Shown piece after piece: positions 1 to 5,011 of a DNA stretch of 5,011 nucleotides. Numbering within the stretch: position 1 is the stretch's first letter; each line of letters opens with the position of its first letter. Source of the DNA: Gemmatimonadota bacterium. Its GTDB lineage: Bacteria > Gemmatimonadota > Gemmatimonadetes > Longimicrobiales > Gaopeijiaceae. A program made the position numbers and the translations under genes. The stretch spans positions 1-5,011 of the forward strand of contig PWZC01000068.1 of the NCBI GenBank assembly GCA_003567615.1, in the 5' to 3' direction. The notes below the pieces were generated by a model. That model was not told where the DNA came from. It saw only the letters and a list, made by a program, of their open reading frames with translations, and did not search any database.

Positions 1-25
1 GAGGTCCGTGGGAAATGGCTTCGGC

Positions 26-1825
26 TCAGAAGTCGTCGGGTCCGGCCCCTCCGCCCGTGGGCGCCGCTACCGCGTCCACCGCCATCTCGAACTGAGCCCG
101 GTAGAGACGGCCGTACAAGTCGTTCCTGGCCAGCAGTTCCCGGTGGGTTCCCTGGTCCACGATCCGGCCCTCCTGCAGGACCAGGATCCGGTCGGCGCGA
201 AGGATGGTGGAGAGCCTGTGGGCAATGACCAGCGTGGTCCGCCCGGCCATGAGACGATCCAGGGCATCCTGCACAAGGGACTCGCTCTCCGCGTCCAAAG
301 CGCTGGACGCCTCATCCAGGATGAGCAGGGAGGGCGCCTTCAGCAGGACCCGGGCGATGGCCATGCGCTGGCGCTGCCCGGCGCTGAGGGTAACCCCTCG
401 CTCTCCCACCAGCGCGTTGTATCCGTGAGGGAGTTCGGCAATGAACTGGTGGGCGCGAGCCTCCCGCGCCGCCGCCTCGATCTCCGGGTCGGTTGCGTCC
501 GGATTCCCATAGCGGAGGTTGTCGCGGATGGTCCCGGCGAAGAGGAGGGGTTCCTGGGGCACCAGGCCGATGGTGGACCGGAGCTCTTCCAGCGGCACCT
601 CCCGTACATCCACACCGTCGATGCGCACGGCACCGGCAGTGACGTCGTAGAACCGGGGGAGGAGAGAGGCCACGGTGCTCTTTCCGGCCCCGGAGGCTCC
701 CACCAGTGCCACCGTCTCGCCCGGCTCCAACTCCAAGTCGATCCCGTGGAGGACCTCAGGCAGATCCGGACCATACCGGAAACGGACTTCCTCATAGCGG
801 ACCCGGCCCTCCACCGGTCGGGAGAGTGACCGGGGTCGCTCCGGTTCCGCCAGCTCCCTGGGATGGTCCAGGAGTTCGAAGATGCGCCGTGCCGCGCCGG
901 ACGCCTCCTGCAGGTTGCTCCAGAAGCCGGCCAGCGAGGTCACGGCTCCGGCGATGGTCACCGCGTAGAGGAGAAAGGCCACCAGGGTCCCCGGGGTCAA
1001 CTGGCCATCGAGTACGAGCCGCCCCCCTTCCCAGAGGACCAGGACAATGGCACCGAAGGCGGTGAAGGTGACCACCCCGGTAAGGAGGGCCCGGGCCACC
1101 GCCCGCTTCAAGCCACGGGACCGGGTGTCCTCGACGGCCTCGGCAAAGAGTTCCTCTTCCCAGGCTTCCCGCGTGAAGCTCTGAACCGTTCGGACCTGGG
1201 AGAAGACCTGCTCGGCCCGGGATACGGCGTCAGCCAGCCGGTCCTGGATTCCGGTGGAGATCCGGCGGACACGCCGTCCCAGGAGCCACCCCGCCAGTAC
1301 CGTGGGGGGAATGGCCACAAAGGTGACCAGGGTGAGCCGCGGGTGGGTGATGGTGACCAGGATCACGGCCCCGGCCAGGAAGGTGATCTGGCGCACCAGT
1401 TCGGGAATCCCGAAGCGGAGGATCCCCTGGATCAGCCCCGCGTCGGAGGCCAGTCGCGACGAGAGCTCGCCGACCCTGCGCCGGGAGAAGAAACCGGGGG
1501 GCTGCCGGATGAGGCGGCGGAAGAGGTCCATCCTCAGATCGGCCACCACCCGCTCGGACACCGAGGCGGTAAGGTAGCTCTGGGCGAAATTCACCACAGC
1601 CTGGAAGAAGAACAGTCCGATCAGGAAGACGGCTACCCGGTTCAGGAGCCCCCGATCATCCGCCAGGAAGGCAGCATCCAGAAGTTCCCGGACCACCAGC
1701 GGAAAGGCGAGTCCGATGGCGGAACCGAGCAGGATCAGGATCGCCGCCCAGAAGAGGGCGGCTCGATAGGGTGCGACCCTGGGCCCCAGACGCCTCAGGA
1801 ACGCATATGGCTTTCGCTCACTCAT
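26..1825 (-). CDS. ABC half-transporter, MsbA/ABCB exporter type (fused permease and ATPase)
   Basis: Inner-membrane exporter half-unit expected to work as a homodimer, moving a lipid, drug or other hydrophobic compound by ATP hydrolysis; the substrate cannot be read from sequence. The 599 residues are normal for the family. An ABC transmembrane domain comes first, with six likely helices near residues 20-45, 62-84, 139-160, 163-184, 245-267 and 278-302. The ATPase domain follows from about 340. It has A-loop Y351, Walker A GASGAGKST (376-384), Q-loop Q424, X-loop GERG (474-477), signature LSAGQ (480-484), Walker B LLILDE with catalytic E505, D-loop SALD (508-511) and H-loop H536, so the ATP site looks fully competent. 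I chose the ATG at 1825 because family similarity begins just after it. The longer frame to 2029 adds a Gly/Pro/Arg-rich stretch that overlaps the divergent gene. A weak GGGA lies about 7 nt upstream. The stop is TGA at 26-28. Confidence is high for family, low for substrate. Confidence 0.95.
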   Translation of the reverse strand: MSERKPYAFLRRLGPRVAPYRAALFWAAILILLGSAIGLAFPLVVRELLDAAFLADDRGLLNRVAVFLIGLFFFQAVVNFAQSYLTASVSERVVADLRMDLFRRLIRQPPGFFSRRRVGELSSRLASDAGLIQGILRFGIPELVRQITFLAGAVILVTITHPRLTLVTFVAIPPTVLAGWLLGRRVRRISTGIQDRLADAVSRAEQVFSQVRTVQSFTREAWEEELFAEAVEDTRSRGLKRAVARALLTGVVTFTAFGAIVLVLWEGGRLVLDGQLTPGTLVAFLLYAVTIAGAVTSLAGFWSNLQEASGAARRIFELLDHPRELAEPERPRSLSRPVEGRVRYEEVRFRYGPDLPEVLHGIDLELEPGETVALVGASGAGKSTVASLLPRFYDVTAGAVRIDGVDVREVPLEELRSTIGLVPQEPLLFAGTIRDNLRYGNPDATDPEIEAAAREARAHQFIAELPHGYNALVGERGVTLSAGQRQRMAIARVLLKAPSLLILDEASSALDAESESLVQDALDRLMAGRTTLVIAHRLSTILRADRILVLQEGRIVDQGTHRELLARNDLYGRLYRAQFEMAVDAVAAPTGGGAGPDDF

Positions 1826-1834
1826 GTGACTGTC

Positions 1835-1842
1835 CCAATTGG
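1835..1842. promoter_or_regulatory. Perfect palindrome CCAATTGG in the divergent intergenic region
   Basis: An 8-bp perfect palindrome about 10 bp upstream of the ABC transporter start, inside the 56-bp gap between the two divergent transporter genes. It could be half of a shared operator, but so short a palindrome can arise by chance. I found no convincing -35/-10 pair on either strand in this gap. Confidence 0.2.
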
Positions 1843-1849
1843 CCCCTTC

Positions 1850-1862
1850 GCCCGAACCGGGC
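1850..1862. promoter_or_regulatory. Interrupted inverted repeat GCCCG-AAC-CGGGC in the divergent region
   Basis: A 5-bp inverted repeat with a 3-nt centre, 19 bp upstream of the EamA transporter ATG. Together with the CCAATTGG palindrome it fills much of the 56-bp divergent spacer. It might be an operator or a small 5' leader hairpin. No regulator gene lies nearby to support a specific reading. Confidence 0.2.
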
Positions 1863-1881
1863 TTCAGCGTAGCTTCTCCGG

Positions 1882-2640
1882 ATGCGCAAACCGAACCCTT
1901 CGGCGCAGGTCGCCCTGGCCTATGCCCAGGTGATCCTGGCCGGCTCCCTCTGGGCCACCTCCGGCCCCATCTCGGTGGCCCTCTTCCGACTGGGCATCCC
2001 CCCCACCAGTGTGGCCATCCTGCGGCCATCGGCGGGAGTCCTCTTTCTCCTGGCCATCCTCGTCGTGCGGCAGATCCGCCGGTCGCCCCGACTCCGGCCT
2101 TCAGCCGCGGTTGACCGGCAATCCGGAGAAGGCACTCCCGAGCCGCCCAGTGGGAGGCAGCGCCGAGCGGACCTGGCCGGGATGATCGTCCTGGGCGGGA
2201 TCATCGTAGGCATCTTCCAGGTGGCATACCAGATGTCCACGGATTCGGTGGGCGTGCCGGCCACCGTGGCACTCCTGTATCTGGCGCCGGCCATGGTGAT
2301 AGCCGCCTCGGCCTTCCTCTTCCGAGAAAGAATCACGCCGGCGAAGGCGGTCCTGGCCGGAATCTCCATCGCCGGGGTGTGGATGACGGTTCTCGGGACC
2401 CGGGGTGTGGATCTGGAGTTGACCCCTGCCGGAATCCTCTGGGGATCCCTGTCCGGTACGGCCTACGCGGCGTACACCCTCTTCGGCAAGTGGTACGGCC
2501 GGCGGCATGGGCCGCTCATCCCCCTCTTCTGGAGTACCGCGGCGGGAACGGTCTTCCTCGGACTGGTCTGGGTCGTCAGGGGTGTGGAAGTGATCCTGCC
2601 GGGAACACTCACCGAACTCCTCCTGGTCCTTCTGCTGTGA
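1882..2640 (+). CDS. EamA/DMT-superfamily transporter, main part, cut short by an in-frame TGA
   Basis: Drug/metabolite transporter family membrane protein; such proteins usually export or import small metabolites, and the substrate is unknown here. The first EamA repeat spans roughly residues 13-172. It opens with AGSLWATSGPIS and includes LLYLAPAMVI and the following FRERITPAKAVLAGISIAGV stretch typical of the family. The second repeat starts near 184. Likely helices lie near 13-33, 44-63, 98-117, 124-146, 153-172, 184-201, 211-232 and from 244. A polar Arg/Gly/Pro-rich loop (about 66-97) is longer than usual. Translation as written ends after 252 residues, in the middle of helix 8, so helices 9-10 are lost and the product should not fold as a normal DMT carrier. 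The ATG at 1882 puts helix 1 close to the N-terminus as expected; no clear Shine-Dalgarno is visible. It is divergent from the ABC exporter across 56 bp. Confidence 0.85.
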   Translation: MRKPNPSAQVALAYAQVILAGSLWATSGPISVALFRLGIPPTSVAILRPSAGVLFLLAILVVRQIRRSPRLRPSAAVDRQSGEGTPEPPSGRQRRADLAGMIVLGGIIVGIFQVAYQMSTDSVGVPATVALLYLAPAMVIAASAFLFRERITPAKAVLAGISIAGVWMTVLGTRGVDLELTPAGILWGSLSGTAYAAYTLFGKWYGRRHGPLIPLFWSTAAGTVFLGLVWVVRGVEVILPGTLTELLLVLLL

Positions 2641-2868
2641 CTGGTCACCATCGCCCTTGCGGCCCTCCTCCTCTTCAACGCCATGCGCACGCTGGAGGCC
2701 GGCAGAGCCTCCATCGGGACGACGGTGGAGCCGCTGATGGCAGCGATCCTGGCCTGGCTCTTCCTGGACCAGGTTCTGACCGCCTGGGGCGTCGCCGGCC
2801 TCGTGGTCCTGGTTGTGGGCGTCGCCGGGGCGTATGCCGTCCGGAGTCCGGCGCCACGTGAACGGTGA
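2641..2868 (+). pseudogene. In-frame C-terminal remainder of the EamA/DMT transporter after the premature TGA
   Basis: Directly after the TGA at 2638-2640 the same frame runs on to a natural stop at 2866-2868. It encodes the rest of helix 8 (starting LVTIALAALLLFNAM), the family-typical TLEAGRAS and TTVEPLMAAILAWLFL segments (helix 9) and a Gly/Val-rich helix 10, finishing with a short Arg-containing tail. Counted through the stop, the whole gene is 328 codons, a normal DMT length. There is no frameshift and no second lesion. An ATG at 2683 opens a 61-residue frame, but it lacks a Shine-Dalgarno and starts inside the loop after helix 8, so independent translation is unlikely. Best read with 1882-2640 as one gene carrying a single nonsense codon. 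Confidence 0.85.
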
Positions 2869-2880
2869 CATGGCGACGCC

Positions 2881-2909
2881 TTGCCGACCCGGACTCTCCT
2901 CCCTATCCT
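2881..2909 (+). promoter_or_regulatory. Candidate sigma70-like promoter for the CoA-binding protein gene
   Basis: TTGCCG at 2881-2886 and TATCCT at 2904-2909 are separated by exactly 17 bp; each matches the consensus at four of six positions. Transcription would begin near 2916, giving a leader of about 73 nt before the ATG at 2989. This agrees with the shorter start for that gene, because the alternative TTG start at 2881 would lie inside the promoter. It is a pattern match only. Promoter consensus may differ in this lineage. Confidence 0.35.
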
Positions 2910-2934
2910 GCTCAGGCACTCGAGCGATGCATCA

Positions 2935-2957
2935 GCCCGGAGGGTGGTCAGCCGGGC
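2935..2957 (+). terminator. GC-rich hairpin followed by TTTT: weak terminator or leader structure
   Basis: GCCCGG (2935-2940) pairs perfectly with CCGGGC (2952-2957) around an 11-nt loop. A run of four T lies at 2963-2966. This could be a weak terminator for the upstream transporter gene, or an attenuator-like structure in the leader of the CoA-binding gene. The stem is short and the T-run is short and displaced, so support is modest. Confidence 0.25.
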
Positions 2958-2988
2958 CAACGTTTTCCAACTCAGCGGCCTTCTCTCC

Positions 2989-3471
2989 ATGTCGGACCCT
3001 CTCGCCCCCATCTCCGCCCTCCTGGCTGAGAGCGGGGACCCCGGAAATCCAGACGCCGAAGCGCTCCAGGAGCTCCTGGAGTCTACCCGGGTGATCGCCG
3101 TGGTCGGCCTTTCCCGGGATCCGGCAAAAGCGGCACGTCGGGTCCCTTCCTATCTGGCGGCGAAGGGGATGGACGTCATCGCGGTCAATCCCCACGCCAC
3201 ACGCATTTTCGGCAGGGAGGCCCGGGCCTCCCTGGCTCAGGTAGAGGCTGAGGTTGACCTGGTCCTCATCTTCCGGCCCTCCGCCGAGGCCGGCCCCTTC
3301 GTCGACCAGGCACTGGACCGGAAAGACGAACCGGCCATCTGGCTGCAGCAGGGAATCCTGGCCCCGGAGGCCGTGGCCAGGGCCCGGGAAGCGGGTCGGA
3401 CGGTGATTCAGGACCTGTGCATCTTCCAGGTCCATCGCTCCCTTCCCCAGGGAGCGCTACCACCGTCCTGA
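2989..3471 (+). CDS. CoA-binding domain protein (YccU-like, single Rossmann fold)
   Basis: Small cytoplasmic protein of the CoA_binding family, related to the N-terminal CoA-binding domain of succinyl-CoA synthetase alpha and acyl-CoA synthetases. Family members bind CoA; the cellular role of the stand-alone forms is poorly known. The 160 residues begin with a helical lead of about 33, longer than in minimal family members. Then come the first Rossmann strand and CoA loop VIAVVGLSRDP (35-45), VNP (66-68), VDLVLIFRPS (89-98), WLQQGI (118-123) and the terminal DLC (142-144) with H149. This is the family pattern in order. I chose ATG 2989 because similarity starts soon after. A TTG start at 2881 would add 36 residues unlike the family and overlap the candidate promoter. 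No Shine-Dalgarno is evident. The gene lies 120 bp after the broken transporter and converges on the peroxiredoxin gene. Confidence 0.9.
   Translation: MSDPLAPISALLAESGDPGNPDAEALQELLESTRVIAVVGLSRDPAKAARRVPSYLAAKGMDVIAVNPHATRIFGREARASLAQVEAEVDLVLIFRPSAEAGPFVDQALDRKDEPAIWLQQGILAPEAVARAREAGRTVIQDLCIFQVHRSLPQGALPPS
3436..3456 (+). other. 7-bp hairpin at the 3' end of the CoA-binding gene
   Basis: CGCTCCC (3436-3442) is complementary to GGGAGCG (3450-3456) with a 7-nt loop. It lies within the last codons of the CoA-binding gene, 15 nt before its end. No T-run follows, so it is not a standard intrinsic terminator. It could stabilise the mRNA 3' end or be a by-product of GC-rich coding sequence. 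Confidence 0.3.
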
Positions 3472-3479
3472 GGCCCCTC

Positions 3480-3510
3480 CCCCGGCCCCTGCGACCCGGT
3501 CTGGCCGGGG
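3480..3510. terminator. Candidate bidirectional terminator between convergent genes
   Basis: CCCCGGCC (3480-3487) and GGCCGGGG (3503-3510) form a perfect 8-bp all-GC stem with a 15-nt loop. It lies in the 50-bp gap between the CoA-binding gene (ends 3471) and the peroxiredoxin gene (ends 3522). The position and symmetry suit a terminator read from both sides. Neither strand has a T-run after the stem, so termination would have to be U-tract independent or assisted by a factor. Confidence 0.4.
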
Positions 3511-3521
3511 TCCGCCCACGG

Positions 3522-3974
3522 TCAGAGGGCTTCGGCTACCTTCTCGGCGTGCCCCTTGGGCCGCACACGACGCCAGGCGCGTTGAACCCGCCCTTCCTCG
3601 TCGATGAGGAAGGTGCTCCGCTCCCCCCCCCAGTACTTGTTTCCGAACATGGACTTTTCCTTCCACACCCCGTAGGCCTCGGCCACCTCGTGAGCTTCAT
3701 CGGCCAGTAGGAGGAAGTTCAGGTCGTACTTCTCCTTGAACTTCCGGTGCGAGGCCACCGAATCCGGAGAGACTCCCAGGATGACCGCCCCGTCTTCCTC
3801 GAACCGGGGAAGGGCGTCCCGGAACTCGCAGGCTTCGGTGGTGCACCCGGAGGTGTCATCCTTGGGGTAGAAGTAGAGGACCACTTTCTTGCCCCGGAGT
3901 CCGGCCAGGGAAATGGTGGATCCATCGTCGGCGGGGAGTTCGAAATCCGGAGCGGCGTCACCTTCGTTGATCAT
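3522..3974 (-). CDS. bcp: Thioredoxin-dependent thiol peroxidase, Bcp/PrxQ peroxiredoxin
   Basis: Cytoplasmic peroxiredoxin that reduces hydrogen peroxide and organic hydroperoxides, recycled by thioredoxin. The 150 residues match the usual length of about 150-156. The N-terminus has GDAAPDFELPADDG (5-18). The catalytic PxxxTxxC motif is PKDDTSGC (37-44), with peroxidatic C44 and a likely resolving C49 five residues later, as in the two-cysteine Bcp subgroup. SPDS follows at 69-72. Arg119 in ERSTFLIDEEG (118-128) is the conserved active-site-supporting arginine. The C-terminus PKGHAEKVAEAL is family-typical. ATG 3974 is well placed at the conserved N-terminus, with AGAGG about 10 nt upstream as a probable ribosome binding site. 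Codons 115-118 (Trp-Gly-Gly-Glu) contain a run of nine G, where most relatives read Met-Gly-x-Glu. The frame is intact. The gene converges on the CoA-binding gene and lies 162 bp downstream of an unknown gene on the same strand. Confidence 0.95.
   Translation of the reverse strand: MINEGDAAPDFELPADDGSTISLAGLRGKKVVLYFYPKDDTSGCTTEACEFRDALPRFEEDGAVILGVSPDSVASHRKFKEKYDLNFLLLADEAHEVAEAYGVWKEKSMFGNKYWGGERSTFLIDEEGRVQRAWRRVRPKGHAEKVAEAL
3623..3631 (-). repeat. Nine-base G homopolymer inside bcp
   Basis: Nine consecutive C on the plus strand (G on the coding strand) span codons Trp115-Gly116-Gly117 and the first base of Glu118, just before conserved Arg119. The count keeps the reading frame. Gain or loss of one base would destroy the C-terminal third of the enzyme, so the tract is a possible slippage or sequencing-error site. 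Confidence 0.9.
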
Positions 3975-4136
3975 GGCCGTTCGACCTCTGGGCTGAAGTG
4001 TTCACGTAGTCGTCGCGCATGGGAGAAGCGGCAGACGCCGGTTCTCGTCCGTCAGGACATCGCGGTGGTCAACGCGGGCATGACAAGGGGCTCCCGGCCA
4101 TGGCGTCGGCACCTGTACTCTGGGATGAGGGTTCGG
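3975..4136. other. Intergenic region upstream of bcp, no gene seen
   Basis: 162 bp between the start of bcp and the stop of the unknown gene. I see only trivial inverted repeats, such as GTCC/GGAC at 4047-4058. There is no tRNA-like fold, no convincing terminator for the upstream gene and no strong promoter match. A bcp promoter presumably lies here because the gap is long, but I cannot place it. Confidence 0.5.
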
Positions 4137-4949
4137 CTACCCGGCATCGCTGTCCGGGTTCGGAACCTCCGTATCTTCTAGAACCCATCCGGCGAACTGG
4201 CCATGTCCCCCGGCCTCCTCCGCCGAGAGCTCGGCCACCAGCCCGGTCCCCCCGGCTCCGGCCCGCGCGAGTTCCACCTGGGCGAATCCGAGTACGATGT
4301 TGCAGGCGTGGCCGGGACCATCGGATCGGACCAGGAAGTCATCCACCAACTCCACCCGGAGCGGGCGTCCCGTGGTTCGGACCATCCGGCGACCGAAGAG
4401 CCAGCGGAGCCGCCGCTGGATCCGGCTTCTGGCCAGGTATCTGGACAGGCGAGCCGGCAGGATGCGGCCCCTCCCACCACTTGCCCCCCGTCCCGCCAGG
4501 CGTTCTCCCACCCGCAGGAACACCTGCTCCGCGTCGGGGCGGCGGGAGACCAACTGGAACAGGTCAGCCACCTCGCGGTCCGGAATACGCCTCCGGCGGC
4601 GGGCCTCTTCCCGGTAGCGGTGGATCTGCGTCTCCACCACATGGGAGAGCCCGAGGCGGCGTGGCAGGGTGACGCTGACGTTCTCATCGTCCAGGATCTC
4701 CGGCGGGAGATCCTGTTCCTTGAGTGTCTCGAGGAGTGCCAACGCAAGCCGGGAATGGATCCGGCGCCGGGAGTCCAGCGGCTCCGGCGTTTCAGACGAT
4801 TCTGGGTTCACGTGGACCAGGGGGTGGAGGATCACCGGGGTCGATCCATTGGTGGCCGACCCGGGGAGGGTAATCTCCACCTCCGACGGGTGCGTGGCAA
4901 TCGGCTCGCCCCGAGCCGGCCCCTTGTCGCCCCGGAGCGACCACTTCAT
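4137..4949 (-). CDS. Unrecognised 270-residue protein with a basic central segment
   Basis: I do not recognise this family. No signal peptide or transmembrane helix is visible, so it is probably cytoplasmic. Residues 1-60 are polar and Pro/Ser/Glu-rich, likely disordered. Residues 61-152 look mostly helical, with the phrases LPRRLGLSHVVETQIHRYRE (95-114), an ARRRRRIPD stretch (116-124) and RRPDAEQVF (136-144). A Gly/Arg linker (152-162) leads to a very basic segment (163-198) carrying roughly a dozen Arg. A possible alpha/beta C-terminal part (199-256) contains VELVDDFLV, CNIVLGFAQVEL and GLVAELSAEEAGG. The basic part could bind nucleic acid or acidic lipids. The C-terminal spacing faintly recalls V4R-type small-molecule domains, but both ideas are speculation. 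An in-frame TAA eight codons upstream fixes ATG 4949 as the earliest ATG; there is no Shine-Dalgarno. It is preferred over the plus-strand frame 4203-5006 because its composition is protein-like, with strong GC third positions. Confidence 0.72.
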   Translation of the reverse strand: MKWSLRGDKGPARGEPIATHPSEVEITLPGSATNGSTPVILHPLVHVNPESSETPEPLDSRRRIHSRLALALLETLKEQDLPPEILDDENVSVTLPRRLGLSHVVETQIHRYREEARRRRRIPDREVADLFQLVSRRPDAEQVFLRVGERLAGRGASGGRGRILPARLSRYLARSRIQRRLRWLFGRRMVRTTGRPLRVELVDDFLVRSDGPGHACNIVLGFAQVELARAGAGGTGLVAELSAEEAGGHGQFAGWVLEDTEVPNPDSDAG

Positions 4950-5011
4950 ATTCAGTATGTCAGGATCGCGTTACTCGAGATCTCCCCTCTCGGGAAGAGT
5001 CCTTGACGGCC

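Noticed and set aside
8..829. Plus-strand open frame (273 codons) over the ATPase domain
   Set aside because: Antisense shadow of the ABC ATPase domain; no family features.
863..1933. Long plus-strand open frame (356 codons) opposite the ABC transporter
   Set aside because: The opposite strand encodes an unmistakable ABC exporter with every ATPase motif. This frame is Gly/Pro/Glu-rich low-quality sequence, as expected antisense to GC-rich genes.
1826..2029. N-terminal extension of the ABC transporter up to an ATG at 2029
   Set aside because: The added 68 residues are Gly/Pro/Arg-rich, unlike the family, and overlap the start of the divergent transporter gene.
2638..2680. UGA as selenocysteine with a downstream SECIS
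   Set aside because: Only a 3-bp CGC-CCTT-GCG hairpin is seen shortly downstream, too small for a bacterial SECIS. The site is mid-helix in a carrier with no redox role.
2101..2919. Minus-strand open frame (272 codons) over the broken EamA transporter
   Set aside because: Considered because the plus-strand gene has an internal stop. The frame is highly charged, Gly/Asp/Gln-rich and featureless, whereas the plus frame shows clear EamA membrane segments on both sides of the stop.
2919..2924. CTCGAG, also found at 4974-4979
   Set aside because: Six-base palindromes are expected by chance in 5 kb of GC-rich sequence; nothing links the two copies.
4959..4964. Possible -10 (coding strand GACATACTGAAT region) for a leaderless unknown gene
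   Set aside because: Reading from ATG 4949 upstream, CATACT matches the consensus at four of six positions, but it sits too close to the ATG and no -35 is present at the right distance.
4203..5006. Plus-strand open frame (267 codons) overlapping the unknown minus-strand gene
   Set aside because: Similar length to the minus-strand gene, but Pro/Gly/Arg/Ser-heavy with no ordered-looking segments. The minus frame has balanced composition, plausible helices and strong GC third positions.
5003..5008. TTGACG on the plus strand at the window edge, a possible -35 of a rightward gene
   Set aside because: The matching -10 would lie outside the window, so it cannot be assessed.

Overview
This is a GC-rich bacterial chromosomal window. 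G/C is strongly preferred at third codon positions, and long open frames lie antisense to nearly every gene; I did not count base composition. The gene families present are housekeeping or generic transport types. The phylum cannot be fixed from the sequence alone. The general look of the proteins, including the unrecognised one at the right end, would suit Gemmatimonadota or another high-GC environmental lineage, but that is a low-confidence impression.

Layout from left to right. (1) 26-1825, minus: a complete 599-residue ABC half-transporter of the MsbA/ABCB exporter type. (2) 1826-1881: a 56-bp divergent intergenic region with two small palindromes. (3) 1882-2868, plus: a ten-helix EamA/DMT-family transporter, interrupted by one in-frame TGA at 2638-2640. 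Reading continues cleanly in the same frame on both sides, so this is a fresh nonsense mutation, a sequence error or, much less likely, recoding. (4) 2869-2988: a leader region with a plausible sigma70-like promoter and a hairpin. (5) 2989-3471, plus: a CoA-binding (YccU-like) Rossmann protein. (6) 3472-3521: a short convergent gap holding a perfect 8-bp inverted repeat that could terminate from both sides. (7) 3522-3974, minus: a Bcp-type thiol peroxidase with both expected cysteines. (8) 3975-4136: a 162-bp gap in which I see no gene. (9) 4137-4949, minus: a 270-residue protein I do not recognise, with a very basic middle. (10) 4950-5011: the upstream region of that gene.

The genes do not form an obvious pathway or a single operon. 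Strands alternate (minus, plus, plus, minus, minus) and the gaps suggest mostly independent transcription. The two transporters share a divergent control region, and the CoA-binding and peroxiredoxin genes converge. I found no mobile element, CRISPR array, RNA gene or defence locus. I do not see a convincing new biological system. The items most worth a second look are the broken transporter, the unknown basic protein and a nine-G tract in the peroxiredoxin gene.
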